NCBI GenBank assembly: GCA_963716525.1
Contig: OY970315.1
Span: 4,530,536-4,594,535 of the forward strand
DNA: 64,000 bases
Direction of reading: 5' to 3'
Source of the DNA: JBBREP01 sp963716525
Lineage (GTDB): Bacteria; Actinomycetota; Acidimicrobiia; IMCC26256; PALSA-610
Made by a program: the position numbers and the translations under genes. Shown here in pieces: positions 37,160 through 46,715 of this stretch (positions are counted from its first letter, which is position 1; every line of letters begins with the position of its first letter). A model generated the notes under the pieces. It was not told where the DNA came from and ran no database searches. It worked only from the letters and a program-made list of their open reading frames with translations.

Positions 37160-38574
37160 TGGCGGTCGTTGCCGCGCGGGGCGCGGGCCGGCGGCGACGT
37201 GGGGGTGGCCGCGGGGGTGGACCCGCCGCGCGGGGCACCGGCGGGCGGCGGCGCGGAGGTGGAGCCGCCGTCGCTCGGGGCCACCGCGTGCTCGGTCTTC
37301 GCGGCGCGGCGCGGCGGATCGTCCTGCACCTTGCGCGGCACCCTGCGGATCACCACCGACACGATGCGCCGGCCGTCGACCAGCTCGGCCACGAACTGGT
37401 GCTCGCCCACAACGACGGAGTCGCCGCGCTCGGGCACATGACCGAGCTCGTTGAACACGAGACCGCCGACGGTGTCCCAGTCGCCGTCGAGCTGGACGCC
37501 GAGCTCCTCCTCGATCTCCCCGACCGGTGTGCGGCCGGGCACGCGCCACCGCCCGTCGGAGAGCTGCTCGATCTCCTCGGTGGGCAGGTCGAACTCGTCG
37601 GTGATCTCGCCGACGATCTCCTCGAGCAGGTCCTCCATCGTGACGATGCCCGCGGTGCCGCCGTACTCGTCGACGACGACCGCCATGTGGAACTTGCGGG
37701 CTTGCATCTCGCGCAGCAGATCGTCGACCTTCTTCGATTCGGGCACGTACACCGCGTCGCGCAGGTCGCGCCGGATCGACACGCTGCCCTGCCCGCCGGC
37801 AGCGCGCGCGACGAGATCCTTCAGGTACACGAGACCGGTAATGTTGTCGGTGGTCTCCTCGTAGCACGGCACGCGCGAGAACCCGCTGTCGATCATCACC
37901 TTGATCGCCTCGTCGACAGTGGCCACCACCTCCACCGCCTTCATCTGCGTGCGCGGCACCATCACATCGCTCACCGGCGTGTCGCCGATCTCCAGGACCG
38001 AGTGGATGAGCTCCTTCTGCTCGTTCTCGATCGCCGCCTCGTCGGCGGCAACGTCGACCATGGCGAGGATCTCGGCCTCGGTGACGTACGGACCCTTCGG
38101 CAGTGCCTTGCCGGGCAGCACGACGTTGGCAAGGCCGATGAACCCGCGCACGAACACGCGCAGTGGCGCGAAGCGCGTCATCCAGACGAGCAGCCGTGAC
38201 AGCGCGAGCGCGGCCCGCTCCGGGTGCTTGACCGCGTAGGTCTTCGGCGCGACCTCCGCGAACGTGAAGAACACGAAGACCTCGGCGACGGTGCCGAGCA
38301 GGAAGCCGAGCCATCCGCCCCATGCCTCCAGCAGCGAACCGAGGAGCGTCGCCGAGGTCATCTGGCAGACGAGCACGATGAGCAGCACGCTGTTGAGCGT
38401 GTTCTCCGGCGTGTCGAACAGCGACAGCAGCCGGTCGGCGCGCTTGTCGCCTTCCTCCGCGAACGCGCGCAACTTCATGCGCGACGCCCGGGTGAACGCG
38501 GTCTCGGCCAGCGCCATGACGCTCGACACGACGAAGAGCACGACGATCACCGCCACGGTGACGCCGTTGCTCAT
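37156..38574 (-). CDS. CNNM/CorC-type membrane protein with CBS pair
   Basis: 472 residues. An N-terminal DUF21 domain with three to four membrane helices (SSVMALAETAFTRASR) is followed by two CBS domains (VMVPRTQMKAV; VVVDEYGGTAGIVTMEDLLEE), a CorC_HlyC domain, and a Pro/Ala/Gly-rich tail of about 60 residues. Proteins of this type are linked to Mg/Co export. The gene overlaps ybeY and era by 4 nt each, the usual position of this family in bacteria. Confidence 0.9.
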   Translation of the reverse strand: MSNGVTVAVIVVLFVVSSVMALAETAFTRASRMKLRAFAEEGDKRADRLLSLFDTPENTLNSVLLIVLVCQMTSATLLGSLLEAWGGWLGFLLGTVAEVFVFFTFAEVAPKTYAVKHPERAALALSRLLVWMTRFAPLRVFVRGFIGLANVVLPGKALPKGPYVTEAEILAMVDVAADEAAIENEQKELIHSVLEIGDTPVSDVMVPRTQMKAVEVVATVDEAIKVMIDSGFSRVPCYEETTDNITGLVYLKDLVARAAGGQGSVSIRRDLRDAVYVPESKKVDDLLREMQARKFHMAVVVDEYGGTAGIVTMEDLLEEIVGEITDEFDLPTEEIEQLSDGRWRVPGRTPVGEIEEELGVQLDGDWDTVGGLVFNELGHVPERGDSVVVGEHQFVAELVDGRRIVSVVIRRVPRKVQDDPPRRAAKTEHAVAPSDGGSTSAPPPAGAPRGGSTPAATPTSPPARAPRGNDRQ

Positions 38575-39098
38575 GCCCGCCGCTCCAGCGCGCTGAACTC
38601 GTCGAGCAGCGCACGTTCCTGCGCTCGCATGCGGCCGGTCTCGTCGGGCTCGGCGTGGTCGTAGCCGAGCAGGTGGAGGATGCCGTGCACCACGAGCAGG
38701 GACAGCTCCGACTCGATCGACACGCCGCGCCCGGTCGCCTCACGCGCCGCGTACGACGGGCACACCATCACGTCACCGAGCAGCGTCGGGATGTCGTCGG
38801 TGTCGTCGACCGAACCGGGACCGTGACCGCCCGCGTCGGGTTGCCGCCCGCCGGGCCCGAAGTCCTCGTCGATCGGGAACGCGAGCACGTCGGTGGGCCC
38901 GGTGTGGTCGAGGAACTGCTCGTTGTAGCGAGCGATGGTCTCCTCGTCCACGAACAGCAGCGAGAGCTCCACGTCGTTCGGCACCCGCTCGCGCTCCAGC
39001 ACGAGCCGCGCGAGGCGCACGTAGCGATCGAGATCGACGGCGACCGCGCTCTGTTCGTCGGTGGCGTGCAGGGTGGGATGGTCGGTGTCGGATGGCAT
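38571..39098 (-). CDS. ybeY: Endoribonuclease YbeY
   Basis: 175 residues with the metal-binding motif HGILHLLGYDH near the C-terminus and TDVLAFPIDEDF in the core. A Gly/Asp-rich loop of about 20 residues (PGGRQPDAGGHGPGSVDD) is inserted before LLGDVMVC, longer than in most homologues. YbeY processes the 3' end of 16S rRNA and takes part in ribosome quality control. It is coupled to the CorC-type gene (ATGA). Confidence 0.92.
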   Translation of the reverse strand: MPSDTDHPTLHATDEQSAVAVDLDRYVRLARLVLERERVPNDVELSLLFVDEETIARYNEQFLDHTGPTDVLAFPIDEDFGPGGRQPDAGGHGPGSVDDTDDIPTLLGDVMVCPSYAAREATGRGVSIESELSLLVVHGILHLLGYDHAEPDETGRMRAQERALLDEFSALERRA

Positions 39099-39139
39099 CG
39101 GGTGTGCGGGCGGTAGCGCCCGACAGTCCCCCTGGTCGA

Positions 39140-40121
39140 TCAGCGGCCGCGCCCACGCGCGCCGTCATGCGCAGCGTAGGCATCGACGATGTCCTGGACG
39201 ATCTTGTGCCGCACCACGTCGTTGCTGCCCAGCTCCACGAACGTGAGGCCCGGCACGTCGGCGAGCACCTTGCGCACCTGGAGGAGCCCGCTCCGGCCCC
39301 GGCCGTCGGGCAGGTCGATCTGCGTCACGTCGCCGGTGACGACCGCGTGCGATCCGAAGCCGAGCCGCGTGAGGAACATCTTCATCTGCTCCGCCGTGGT
39401 GTTCTGGGCCTCGTCGAGGATGATGAAGCTGTCGTTGAGCGTGCGGCCCCGCATGTAGGCGAGCGGCGCGACCTCGATCGTGCCGCGGTCGATGAGCCGC
39501 GCGACCGCCTCGGCGTCGAGCATGTCGTAGAGCGCGTCGTAGAGCGGGCGGAGGTACGGGTCGACCTTCGCGAGCATGTCGCCGGGCAGGAACCCGAGGT
39601 GCTCGCCGGCCTCCACCGCGGGCCGTGTGAGGATGATGCGGTTCACGTCCTTCGCCTGGAGCGCCTGCACCGCGAGCGCGACGGCGAGGTAGCTCTTGCC
39701 GGTTCCTGCCGGCCCGATCGCGAACGTGATCGTGTGCTCGCGCACAGCGTCGACGTAGCGCTTCTGGCCCGCGGTCTTGGGCCGGATCGTCTTGCGACCC
39801 CGCACGACCTCGGTGGACAGCACCTCGCTCGGTCGCACCTCGTCGCGGCAGCATGTCGATCGAGCGGGCGACACCGTCGCGGTCGATGGGCTGCCCCGAC
39901 TCGAGCACCAGCACGAGCTCCTCGAAGAGCCGCCCGACCCGCCGGGCTTCGTCGGCCGGCCCGTTGATCGAGATCTCGTTGCCGCGCACGTGGATCGACA
40001 CCGCGAACGCGCCTTCCACGATCCGCAGCAGCTCGTCGTGCGGACCGAGCAACTCGGTCATCAGGTGGTTGCTCGCGACGACGTGCACCTGCACCGTGTC
40101 GGAGGGTGGCGACGCCGTCAC
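39140..40121 (-). CDS. phoH: PhoH-like ATPase (frame broken once)
   Basis: A restored length of about 326 residues. The N-terminal 100 residues are the KH-like domain of PhoH/YbeZ (GNEISINGPADEARRVGRLF). The C-terminal 220 are the ATPase with Walker A GPAGTGKSYLAVA, LTRPAVEAGEHLGFLPG and Walker B FIILDEAQNTT. One extra base at 39847-39848 shifts the frame right after SIDML; the join RDEVRPSEVL then runs on as in relatives. It is first in the run with ybeY and era, which agrees with a role in rRNA processing. Confidence 0.9.
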
Positions 40122-40211
40122 GGAGCGCTGCTGCCCCCGGCACGCGGTCCCAGGCGGCCCGCCCGGATCGGAACCAGTCTGTACGGAACCCGGCTGTACG
40201 TGCGCGCGACC

Positions 40212-40724
40212 TTATTGGCTGATCGGCGCAGGCACACGCGCGACGCCGGCGATGAGGCCGAGCTGCGCGAAGCGCATGCCCATCTCCTCGATCGTGTGGC
40301 CCAGCACCGCGGCGAGCACCCGCAGGTCGTCGCGCCGGATCGTGAGGAGCCGGCCGTTGAAGTCCTGGCGCTCGAGCTGGATCGACGTGGCGAAACGACC
40401 GAGCACGCCCGCGTCGGCGTCGTCGTTGTCGTGGAGGCGCTGCAGATCGATCGTGATGCCGTGCGTGAGGTCGACGACCGGACGGTCGGCACCCTCCGCG
40501 AGATTGATCTCCGCGCCGAAGAGCTCCTTCGGCAGCAGCTGGTCGGACGGCACCTCGTAGATCTCCGCGAGCCGCAGCAGGCGCGGGACCGAGATCGCGC
40601 GCTCACCGCGTTCGTACGCGCCGAGAACCGACGCCTTGAACTCCATGTTCGAGCGGGCCTCGACGTCATGCAACGAGAGACCCTTCTGCCGTCTGATTGC
40701 CCGCAGACGGTCTCCGACTCGCAT
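40212..40724 (-). CDS. bldD: BldD-family transcriptional regulator
   Basis: 170 residues from the ATG at 40724 (AAGGTGG upstream; a GTG at 40736 is also possible). Residues 1-60 are an HTH of the Xre type (LRAIRRQKGLSLHDVEARS, YERGERAISVPRL). The C-terminal domain has Arg119-Gln-Asp121, eight residues, then Arg130-Arg-Asp-Asp133. In Streptomyces BldD this is RGD-X8-RQDD, the site that binds c-di-GMP and dimerises the repressor. So c-di-GMP control is likely here too, with one Gly-to-Gln change. BldD is a master developmental repressor in Streptomyces; the targets here are unknown. Confidence 0.88.
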   Translation of the reverse strand: MRVGDRLRAIRRQKGLSLHDVEARSNMEFKASVLGAYERGERAISVPRLLRLAEIYEVPSDQLLPKELFGAEINLAEGADRPVVDLTHGITIDLQRLHDNDDADAGVLGRFATSIQLERQDFNGRLLTIRRDDLRVLAAVLGHTIEEMGMRFAQLGLIAGVARVPAPISQ

Positions 40725-40855
40725 ACCGCTCGCCACCTTGCAGCTCTCCTGTGTGCTCGGCGCCCGCCCCGTACCCCGCGTGGGAACATACCAGCACTCT
40801 GCGTGAATGTCGCGGATTGCCGACCCGTCACTTGTGGATACCCGAACATCACTCG

Positions 40856-41626
40856 TCACCACCCGTCGCGACGATCACGCCGCTCCGTGAGCAACGCGAC
40901 CGCGGCCACCGGCGCGGTCTCGGCCCGCAGTACATATGCCCCCAAACGGAGGCAATCGTGCGCGCCGAGCTCGGCCAGATCGCGGGCCGACAGGCCGCCC
41001 TCGGGTCCGCTCACGACGACCAGCGCGCGGCATTCTGACCGCTCCGGCGCGCCACGAGCCGCGCGCGCATCCGTCGCGTTCTCCTCGCGCGCGGCCACCA
41101 CGATGCGCGCGTGGAGCGACGCGATCTGCGCCGGTGTTGCGGGCGCGTCGACGCGCGGCATCCGGCTGCGGCGGCACTGCATGGCCGCCTCGCGTGCGAC
41201 CGCGCGCAGCCGTGCCGTGGCGCGCTGCGGGTCGCTCCGATCCCACCGGGCCACGCACCGCTCGGCGACGAGCGGCACGATCGCGTCCACCCCCAGCTCG
41301 GTGAGCTGCGCAACCAGGCCGTCGAAGCGGTTGCGGCTCACGAGCGCCGGCGCGGCGACGATGTCGTACGGGGGCGGCCGCTCGGCGCGGGCCGCGGCCG
41401 CCGCGACCAGGTGCAGCGAGCCCCGTGCGGCCTCGACCACCCGGTAACGCCGCCAGTGGCCGTCGCCGTCGGCCACGGTGACGTCCTCGCCCACGTCGAC
41501 CCGCCGGGCCCGCTGCAAGTGGTGGCCGTCGGCCCCCGCCACCCGCAGCTCGTCGTCGAGGCCCGGCCCTCCCAGCAGCAGATGGGCCGTGACGCCGTGC
41601 TCGTCGGCGGGCGTCGCCGGGATCAC
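40856..41626 (-). CDS. rsmE: 16S rRNA (uracil-1498-N3)-methyltransferase RsmE
   Basis: 256 residues from a GTG overlapping the dnaJ stop (GTGA). An N-terminal PUA-like domain (HHLQRARRVDVGEDVTVADG) is followed by a SPOUT methyltransferase with a C-terminal knot: VVVSGPEGGLSARDLAEL and LRLGAYVLRAETAPVAAVAL. It methylates U1498 near the decoding site. It is part of the hrcA-dnaJ-rsmE run. Confidence 0.92.
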   Translation of the reverse strand: MIPATPADEHGVTAHLLLGGPGLDDELRVAGADGHHLQRARRVDVGEDVTVADGDGHWRRYRVVEAARGSLHLVAAAAARAERPPPYDIVAAPALVSRNRFDGLVAQLTELGVDAIVPLVAERCVARWDRSDPQRATARLRAVAREAAMQCRRSRMPRVDAPATPAQIASLHARIVVAAREENATDARAARGAPERSECRALVVVSGPEGGLSARDLAELGAHDCLRLGAYVLRAETAPVAAVALLTERRDRRDGW

Positions 41627-42756
41627 TGGAAGGCGGAACGGATGCGGGCGAAGAGGCCGTCGCGATGCTCGTGCACGACCTCGCCCCGCAGCGCGGCGAA
41701 CTGCGCGAGCAGCTCGGCCTCCTCGGGCGCCAGCTTCGTGGGCACGTCGACCGCGACGTGCACGTTCAGGTTGCCGCGCCGGCCCGAGCGCAGCGACGGC
41801 ACCCCCATGCCGTGGAGCGTGAACACCCGCCCCGGCTGCGTGCCCGGGGGCACGTCGAGCTCCTGGTCGCCGTCGAGCGAGGGGACGGTGAGCGTCGTGC
41901 CCAGCGCGGCCTGCGTCATCGCGATCGTCTGGACGGTGTGCAGGTCGTCGCCGTCGCGCTCGAGCCCCGGATGCTCGCCGACGCGGACGGTCACGTACAG
42001 ATCGCCGGGCGGGCCGCCGCGCGGCCCGGCAGGGCCGCGGCCCGACAGCCGGAGCCGCTGGCCGGTGTCGATGCCGGGCGGGATCTCCACCTCGAGCGTG
42101 CGCGGCGAACGGACGCGACCGTCGCCGTGGCACACCGTGCACGGCGACGGGATCACCTGCCCGGTCGCGTCGCACCGCGGGCACGGGCCGCTCGTGACAA
42201 GCTGGCCGAGCATCGAGCGGCGCACCGAGCGCACCTCGCCGGTGCCGCCACAGTTGTCGCACGTCTGCGCATGCGTGCCCGGCGCGCACGCCGAACCGTC
42301 GCACTCCTCGCACGCGACCGGCATCGTGACGTCGAACTGCTTCGTGCCGCCGAACACGACCTCTTCCAAGGTGAGGTCGAGCACCGTCTCGGCGTCGGCG
42401 CCGCGCCGGGCGCCGCTCCCCGAGCCGCGCTCGCCGAACGGATCGCGACCCCCGAAGAACGCGTCGAACAGATCGTTGAGACCGAATCCGAACGCGTCGC
42501 CGGGCCCCGCGCCGGCACCTGCGCCGGGGGCGACACCCTCGGGACCGAACATGTCGTAGCGGCGCCGCTTCTCGGGGTCGCTCAACGCCTCGTACGCGAC
42601 CGAGATCTCCTTGAACCGTTCGGCTGCACTGTCGTCACCCGGGTTCGCGTCGGGGTGGTACTGGCGCGCGAGCTTGCGGTACGCCGTTTTGATCTCGGCG
42701 TCGTTGGCGCTGCGCGACACACCGAGAATCTCGTAGAAATCGCGGATAGGGCTCAT
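41623..42756 (-). CDS. dnaJ: Chaperone DnaJ
   Basis: 377 residues. J domain with YHPDAN (intact HPD), then a G/F-rich linker, and four zinc repeats (CEECDGSA, CDNCGGTG, CPRCDATG, CTVCHGDG). The C-terminal substrate domains follow (VEIPPGIDTGQRLRLSGRG). It delivers clients to DnaK. It lies 13 nt after hrcA and should be heat-induced through CIRCE. Confidence 0.95.
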   Translation of the reverse strand: MSPIRDFYEILGVSRSANDAEIKTAYRKLARQYHPDANPGDDSAAERFKEISVAYEALSDPEKRRRYDMFGPEGVAPGAGAGAGPGDAFGFGLNDLFDAFFGGRDPFGERGSGSGARRGADAETVLDLTLEEVVFGGTKQFDVTMPVACEECDGSACAPGTHAQTCDNCGGTGEVRSVRRSMLGQLVTSGPCPRCDATGQVIPSPCTVCHGDGRVRSPRTLEVEIPPGIDTGQRLRLSGRGPAGPRGGPPGDLYVTVRVGEHPGLERDGDDLHTVQTIAMTQAALGTTLTVPSLDGDQELDVPPGTQPGRVFTLHGMGVPSLRSGRRGNLNVHVAVDVPTKLAPEEAELLAQFAALRGEVVHEHRDGLFARIRSAFQ

Positions 42757-42769
42757 TGCTCCGGCCCGC

Positions 42770-43852
42770 TCACCGCGACAACCCCCGGGAGAGTTGCTGC
42801 GAGATCGTGCGCACCGCGGCCTGGGCCTGGCGGTAGTCCATGCGGGTGGGGCCGAGCACGCCCACCGTGCCCGCGGGGGTGCCGTCGACGAGATACGGCG
42901 CGAGCACGAGCGAACACTCCTGCAAATCGCTGATCGTGTGCTCGCTTCCGATCGTGACCGTGAGGCCGGGGCCGAGCAACTCGCGCATCATGCCCACGAC
43001 CACCACGTGCTGCTCGAGCAGGCTCAACAATCGCGACACCGACGCGGGCGACGTGAACGCCTCGCTCTCGGCGGCGAGCCGCGACGCGCCGCCCACGAAG
43101 AGCGGCTCGGCCGAGCTGGCGTGGGCGGCGAGCACGTCGAACGCGACGTGGGCAACGTCGTCGGCGCTGTCGGTGCGGATCGGCCCATGCTCGTTCTCGG
43201 GCGCGTTCCAGCGCTCGCTCGGTGCCAGGTCGGCAAGCTCCTTGCCGACGAGCTGCTGCGCGAGCACGGCCTCAGCCTGTTCGAGCACCGCGTCGGCGAT
43301 CTCGCCGTCGAAGCGAACCACCTCGCGCTCGACACTGCCGTTGCCCAGCACCGCGATCACGAGCACGTTGACGCTGTCGAGCGCGACGAGGTGCACGGCG
43401 CGCACGAGCGTGGCCTCGGCGGTGGGGCCGACGACGACCGCGGCGTGACGCGTGATGCGCGCGAGCAGCTGGCTCGTGTCGTGCAGCAACTCGTCGATCA
43501 CTCCCGTGGCCGAGTTGAAGAACTCCGCCACCTCGCGCCGTTGGGGGCTCGGGAGCGACGAGATCGGCGCGAAGTGGTCGACGAAGAAGCGGTAGCCGCG
43601 GTCGGTGGGGACGCGCCCGGCCGAGGTGTGCGGCTGCGCGATGAATCCCTCGCGCTCGAGCACGCTCATCTCGTTGCGCACGGTCGCCGCCGACACGCCG
43701 AGCGAGCGGCGCGCGACGACGGTCTGCGACCCCACCGGTTGCGCGGTCGCGACGTACTCCTCGACGATCGCCCTCAGGATCTGCGACTTGCGCTCGTCGA
43801 GGATGTCGGCCGGACCGTCGCCGGCGCTCGGGGTGGGGTTCGGGGTGCTCAC
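42770..43852 (-). CDS. hrcA: Heat-inducible transcription repressor HrcA
   Basis: 360 residues from the GTG at 43852. An N-terminal winged helix includes LRAIVEEYVATAQPVGSQTV and LGVSAATVRNEMSVLE. The C-terminal GAF-like domain ends GVLGPTRMDYRQAQAAVRTI. It represses by binding CIRCE and is kept active by GroEL. A CIRCE element lies 80 bp upstream, so it controls itself and dnaJ. Confidence 0.95.
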   Translation of the reverse strand: MSTPNPTPSAGDGPADILDERKSQILRAIVEEYVATAQPVGSQTVVARRSLGVSAATVRNEMSVLEREGFIAQPHTSAGRVPTDRGYRFFVDHFAPISSLPSPQRREVAEFFNSATGVIDELLHDTSQLLARITRHAAVVVGPTAEATLVRAVHLVALDSVNVLVIAVLGNGSVEREVVRFDGEIADAVLEQAEAVLAQQLVGKELADLAPSERWNAPENEHGPIRTDSADDVAHVAFDVLAAHASSAEPLFVGGASRLAAESEAFTSPASVSRLLSLLEQHVVVVGMMRELLGPGLTVTIGSEHTISDLQECSLVLAPYLVDGTPAGTVGVLGPTRMDYRQAQAAVRTISQQLSRGLSR

Positions 43853-43933
43853 AGCGGTGACCTTGCCGGTACGACCTTGCCAGGTTCGGGAACCGGGATG
43901 GCGGGCCCCGGGTGGGCGGCCCGCCGGCCGGTG

Positions 43934-43960
43934 TTGGCACTCAATGGTACCGAGTGCCAA
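43934..43960. promoter_or_regulatory. CIRCE operator
   Basis: TTGGCACTC-N9-GAGTGCCAA, against the consensus TTAGCACTC-N9-GAGTGCTAA: one symmetric change per arm. The pairing extends to 12 bp per arm (43931-43963). It overlaps the last codons and the TGA stop of hemW (stop at 43941-43943), so the hrcA promoter lies at the hemW end. Confidence 0.95.
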
Positions 43961-45116
43961 CACCGGCGAGCAGCAGACGGGCCGTCACGTCGGTCGCGAG
44001 GAGCCGGCCCCGGCGCGTGAGCACCACCCGGCCGTCGGGCTCGACGCTGACCATGCCGGCGCCGGCCAGCTCGGCCACCGCGCGATCGGGACCCGGCGCA
44101 CCGCCGCCGCCGGCCGTGGCCGCGCCAAGGGGTGCCGCTTCGCCGGCCGGGCCGCGAGTGGGCGCGATGCCCCGGCTCGTGCGCAGGGCGAGACCGAGAC
44201 CCTCGTCGGCGCGCGCCGCGGGTGCGAGCTCCTCGGCGCCGGCCTCCGGTGAGGCACCGGCACGCAGCGCGGCGATGTAGCGCTCGGGCGTGCGCACCGT
44301 CCAGCTCCGGCGCCCGGCGCGGTGCGCGTGCGCGGCGCAGCCGATGCCGGCGTACTCCCCTCCCGTCCAGTAGAGGAGGTTGTGGCGGCACTCCTCGCCC
44401 GGCCGAGCCCAGTTGGAGATCTCGTACCAGCCGTAGCCCGCGGCGTCGAGGCGGGCGTCGGCGAGCTCGTACTTGGTGGCCTGGTCGTCGTCGTCGGGCG
44501 CGGGCGCGCCGGCCGCCACCTGCCGCCCCATCGGGGTACCGGGCTCCACCGTCAGCGCGTACGCGCTGACGTGGTCGGGTTCGAGCTCGATCGCCGCGTC
44601 GAGGGTGGCGGCCCAGTCGGCGAGGGTCTCGCCGGGCGTGCCGTAGATGAGATCGAGGTTGATGCGCGTGATTCCCGCGGCGCGCGCGCCGGCGACGGCC
44701 CGGCCGACGTTCTCCGGCTCATGGGTGCGGCCGAGCGCGCGCAGCACATGGGGCGCCATCGACTGCACGCCGAACGAGACCCGGTTGACGCCTCCGGCCG
44801 CGTAGGCCTCGAGCTTGTCGTCATCGGCGCTGTCGGGGTTGCACTCGACGGTCACCTCGGCACCGGGTGCCCGCTCGATCGCGTCGAGCACGCGCAGCAA
44901 GCGGTCGGCCGGTAGCAGCGACGGTGTGCCGCCGCCGAAGAACACGCTCGTGGCCGCAGGCCGGCCGGCGGCGCGGGCCAGATCGACGAGGAGCGCGTCG
45001 ACGTAGTTGTCGATCAGGTGGGCCCGGTCCGTCCAAGTTGCGAAATCGCAATAATCGCAGCGGCTCGCGCAGAACGGGATGTGGACGTACACACCGAACG
45101 GCACGGTCGCCATCAT
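43941..45116 (-). CDS. hemW: Radical SAM heme chaperone HemW
   Basis: About 391 residues from tandem ATGs at 45116/45113 (GGGGAGG just upstream). The radical SAM cluster site is CASRCDYC, after VYVHIPF. GGGTPSLL and the HemW core GVQSMAPHVLRALGR follow. The family's HNLLYWTGGEYAGIGCAAH stretch is present. It binds heme and inserts it into respiratory enzymes. The 3' end carries the CIRCE element. Confidence 0.9.
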   Translation of the reverse strand: MMATVPFGVYVHIPFCASRCDYCDFATWTDRAHLIDNYVDALLVDLARAAGRPAATSVFFGGGTPSLLPADRLLRVLDAIERAPGAEVTVECNPDSADDDKLEAYAAGGVNRVSFGVQSMAPHVLRALGRTHEPENVGRAVAGARAAGITRINLDLIYGTPGETLADWAATLDAAIELEPDHVSAYALTVEPGTPMGRQVAAGAPAPDDDDQATKYELADARLDAAGYGWYEISNWARPGEECRHNLLYWTGGEYAGIGCAAHAHRAGRRSWTVRTPERYIAALRAGASPEAGAEELAPAARADEGLGLALRTSRGIAPTRGPAGEAAPLGAATAGGGGAPGPDRAVAELAGAGMVSVEPDGRVVLTRRGRLLATDVTARLLLAGVGTRYH

Positions 45117-45147
45117 CGCGCCTCCCCGCTCCCTACGCTTCCTCGCG

Positions 45148-45726
45148 ATGCACGAGCTCCCCACGGTCGAGCTCGACGAGGGTGAGCTCTCGGGCACACG
45201 GGTGGAGGGCGCGCGCCACGCAGGTGGTTCGTTCGAGCGGGCGCGACTCGTCGACGTCGAGCTGGTGCGCTGCGACCTCTCGGGGTGCGATTTCAGCGAA
45301 GCCGTGTGGCAGCGGGTCACCATGGTGGAGTGCCGCGCGAGCGGGATCGGGTTCCCGCTCGCATTGCTGCGCGACGTGGTGTTCCGGGACTGCAAGCTCG
45401 ACGACGCGAACCTGCGCATGGCGAAGCTGCGCGACGTGACGTTCGACGGTTGCGTGCTCACCCACGCTGAGCTCGTGGGCGCGCAGTGCGAGCGGGTGCG
45501 CTTCCCGGGTTGCGAGCTCGCCGGTCTGGACGTGTCGCAGCTGCGGGGAACGGCAGTCGATCTGCGGGGCGCACGCCTCGACGGCATCAAGGGCGCCGGG
45601 TCGCTCGGCGGCGCAACGATCAGCGCCGACCAGCTCGTAGCCCTCGCGCCCACGCTCGCGTCGGCGATCGGCCTGCGCATCGCCGACGACGACGAACCGA
45701 GTGAGCGAGCGCGCGGGCGGACGTGA
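45148..45726 (+). CDS. Pentapeptide-repeat protein
   Basis: 192 residues from the ATG at 45148, divergent from hemW by 31 bp. Residues about 25-150 show A(D/N)LxX-type five-residue repeats (CDLSGCDFSEAVW, CKLDDANLRMAKL), which build a right-handed beta helix. The closing segment ISADQLVALAPTLASAIGLRI is common in small actinobacterial members. Some family proteins protect gyrase by mimicking DNA; nothing here proves that. It converges with the methyltransferase gene. Confidence 0.75.
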   Translation: MHELPTVELDEGELSGTRVEGARHAGGSFERARLVDVELVRCDLSGCDFSEAVWQRVTMVECRASGIGFPLALLRDVVFRDCKLDDANLRMAKLRDVTFDGCVLTHAELVGAQCERVRFPGCELAGLDVSQLRGTAVDLRGARLDGIKGAGSLGGATISADQLVALAPTLASAIGLRIADDDEPSERARGRT

Positions 45727-45839
45727 CCGGCGCGGCGCAACGAGCGGTGAACACGACCTCCGCCAGCGTGCGGCCGCGATCGCGACGCACTCGTCGCGAT
45801 CGCCGTCGGTTCGGAGCCGAGCCGTGACGGAGCGTCCGG

Positions 45840-46677
45840 TCATGCCGTGCACCGGGCCATGTCTGCACCGCTCACGCCGGCGACGGCCACGCGCGCGCAC
45901 GAGGAGGCGTCTCCGCGGCGACTCCGACGCGGTGCGACCGGTCGACACGACCCGCCATCCCGCTTCGGCGAGCCACTCGAGCGCGGTCGCGGCCGGCGGC
46001 ACGGTGAACACCGCTTCACCCGACTCGGCGAGCGCCTGCTCGCGAGCCCGCTCGCGTTCATCGGGCTTGCCTTCGCGCGTCGAGACGCTCGCCGCGAGCT
46101 CGCTCCCCGGCGCGGCGAGCTGTGCGGAGGCGGCGAGCAGATGGCGGAACGCCGGCTCCGGCAGATAGCGCAGCACGCCCTCGCACGTGAACAGCGCGCG
46201 CCGGTGGCGGTCGTAGCCGGCCGCCTCGAGCCGGTCGCCGAGGCCCGGCTCGGTGAAGTCGGCGGCCACGAACGCGACTCCGTCGAGCGACGCAGAGACT
46301 TCGCGCAACCTCCGCAGCTTGTCGGCCTGGGTCGCGGGGTGGTCGACCTCGAAGAACGTCACGCCCGGTCCGCGAAACCGGAGCGCGCGTCCGTCATAGC
46401 CGGCACCGAGGATCACGATCTGGTCCGCGCCACCGCGCAGGGCGCGGATGACCGCGCTGTCGAAGAACCGTGTGCGCACGGCGAGAAACGCCGCGAACCC
46501 ATCGCGGTAGCTATCGCCCCGGTCACGGCGCAGCTCGCGTACGAAACCGGGATCGACAAGGCTCGCATAGAGGCGCGCCTCGGCATCGGCGTCGCCGGTG
46601 GGCCACGCCGGCCGGTCGAGACGAGCGCGGCCGAGCGCCACACCACGGGCCGTCAGCGAGGCCGTGTCGTCGCGCAC
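45840..46677 (-). CDS. LCMT-like SAM-dependent methyltransferase (end inferred)
   Basis: About 278 residues from the GTG at 46677. It has the class I SAM motif VILGAGYDGRALRF, then FFEVDHPATQADK and EGVLRYLPEPAF, typical of leucine-carboxyl-methyltransferase-like proteins in actinobacteria. The substrate is unknown. In its own frame the gene has no stop until it runs antisense through the pentapeptide gene. Skipping one base in the GC repeat at about 45893-45900 gives a stop at 45840 and avoids that overlap. The 3' end is thus a guess. It is the last gene after the sigma/anti-sigma pair (38-nt gap). Confidence 0.65.
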
Positions 46678-46715
46678 ACCGACGATCAGAGCACATCGCG
46701 CGCGCACGCTCCCCG

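Noticed and set aside
36233..38743. A longer Era with a 500-residue N-terminal extension
   Set aside because: The extension is a shadow of the CorC-type gene in another frame. Era starts at the GTG at 37159.
43931..43963. Rho-independent terminator after hemW
   Set aside because: The hairpin has no T-tract and matches the CIRCE consensus closely, with hrcA directly downstream.
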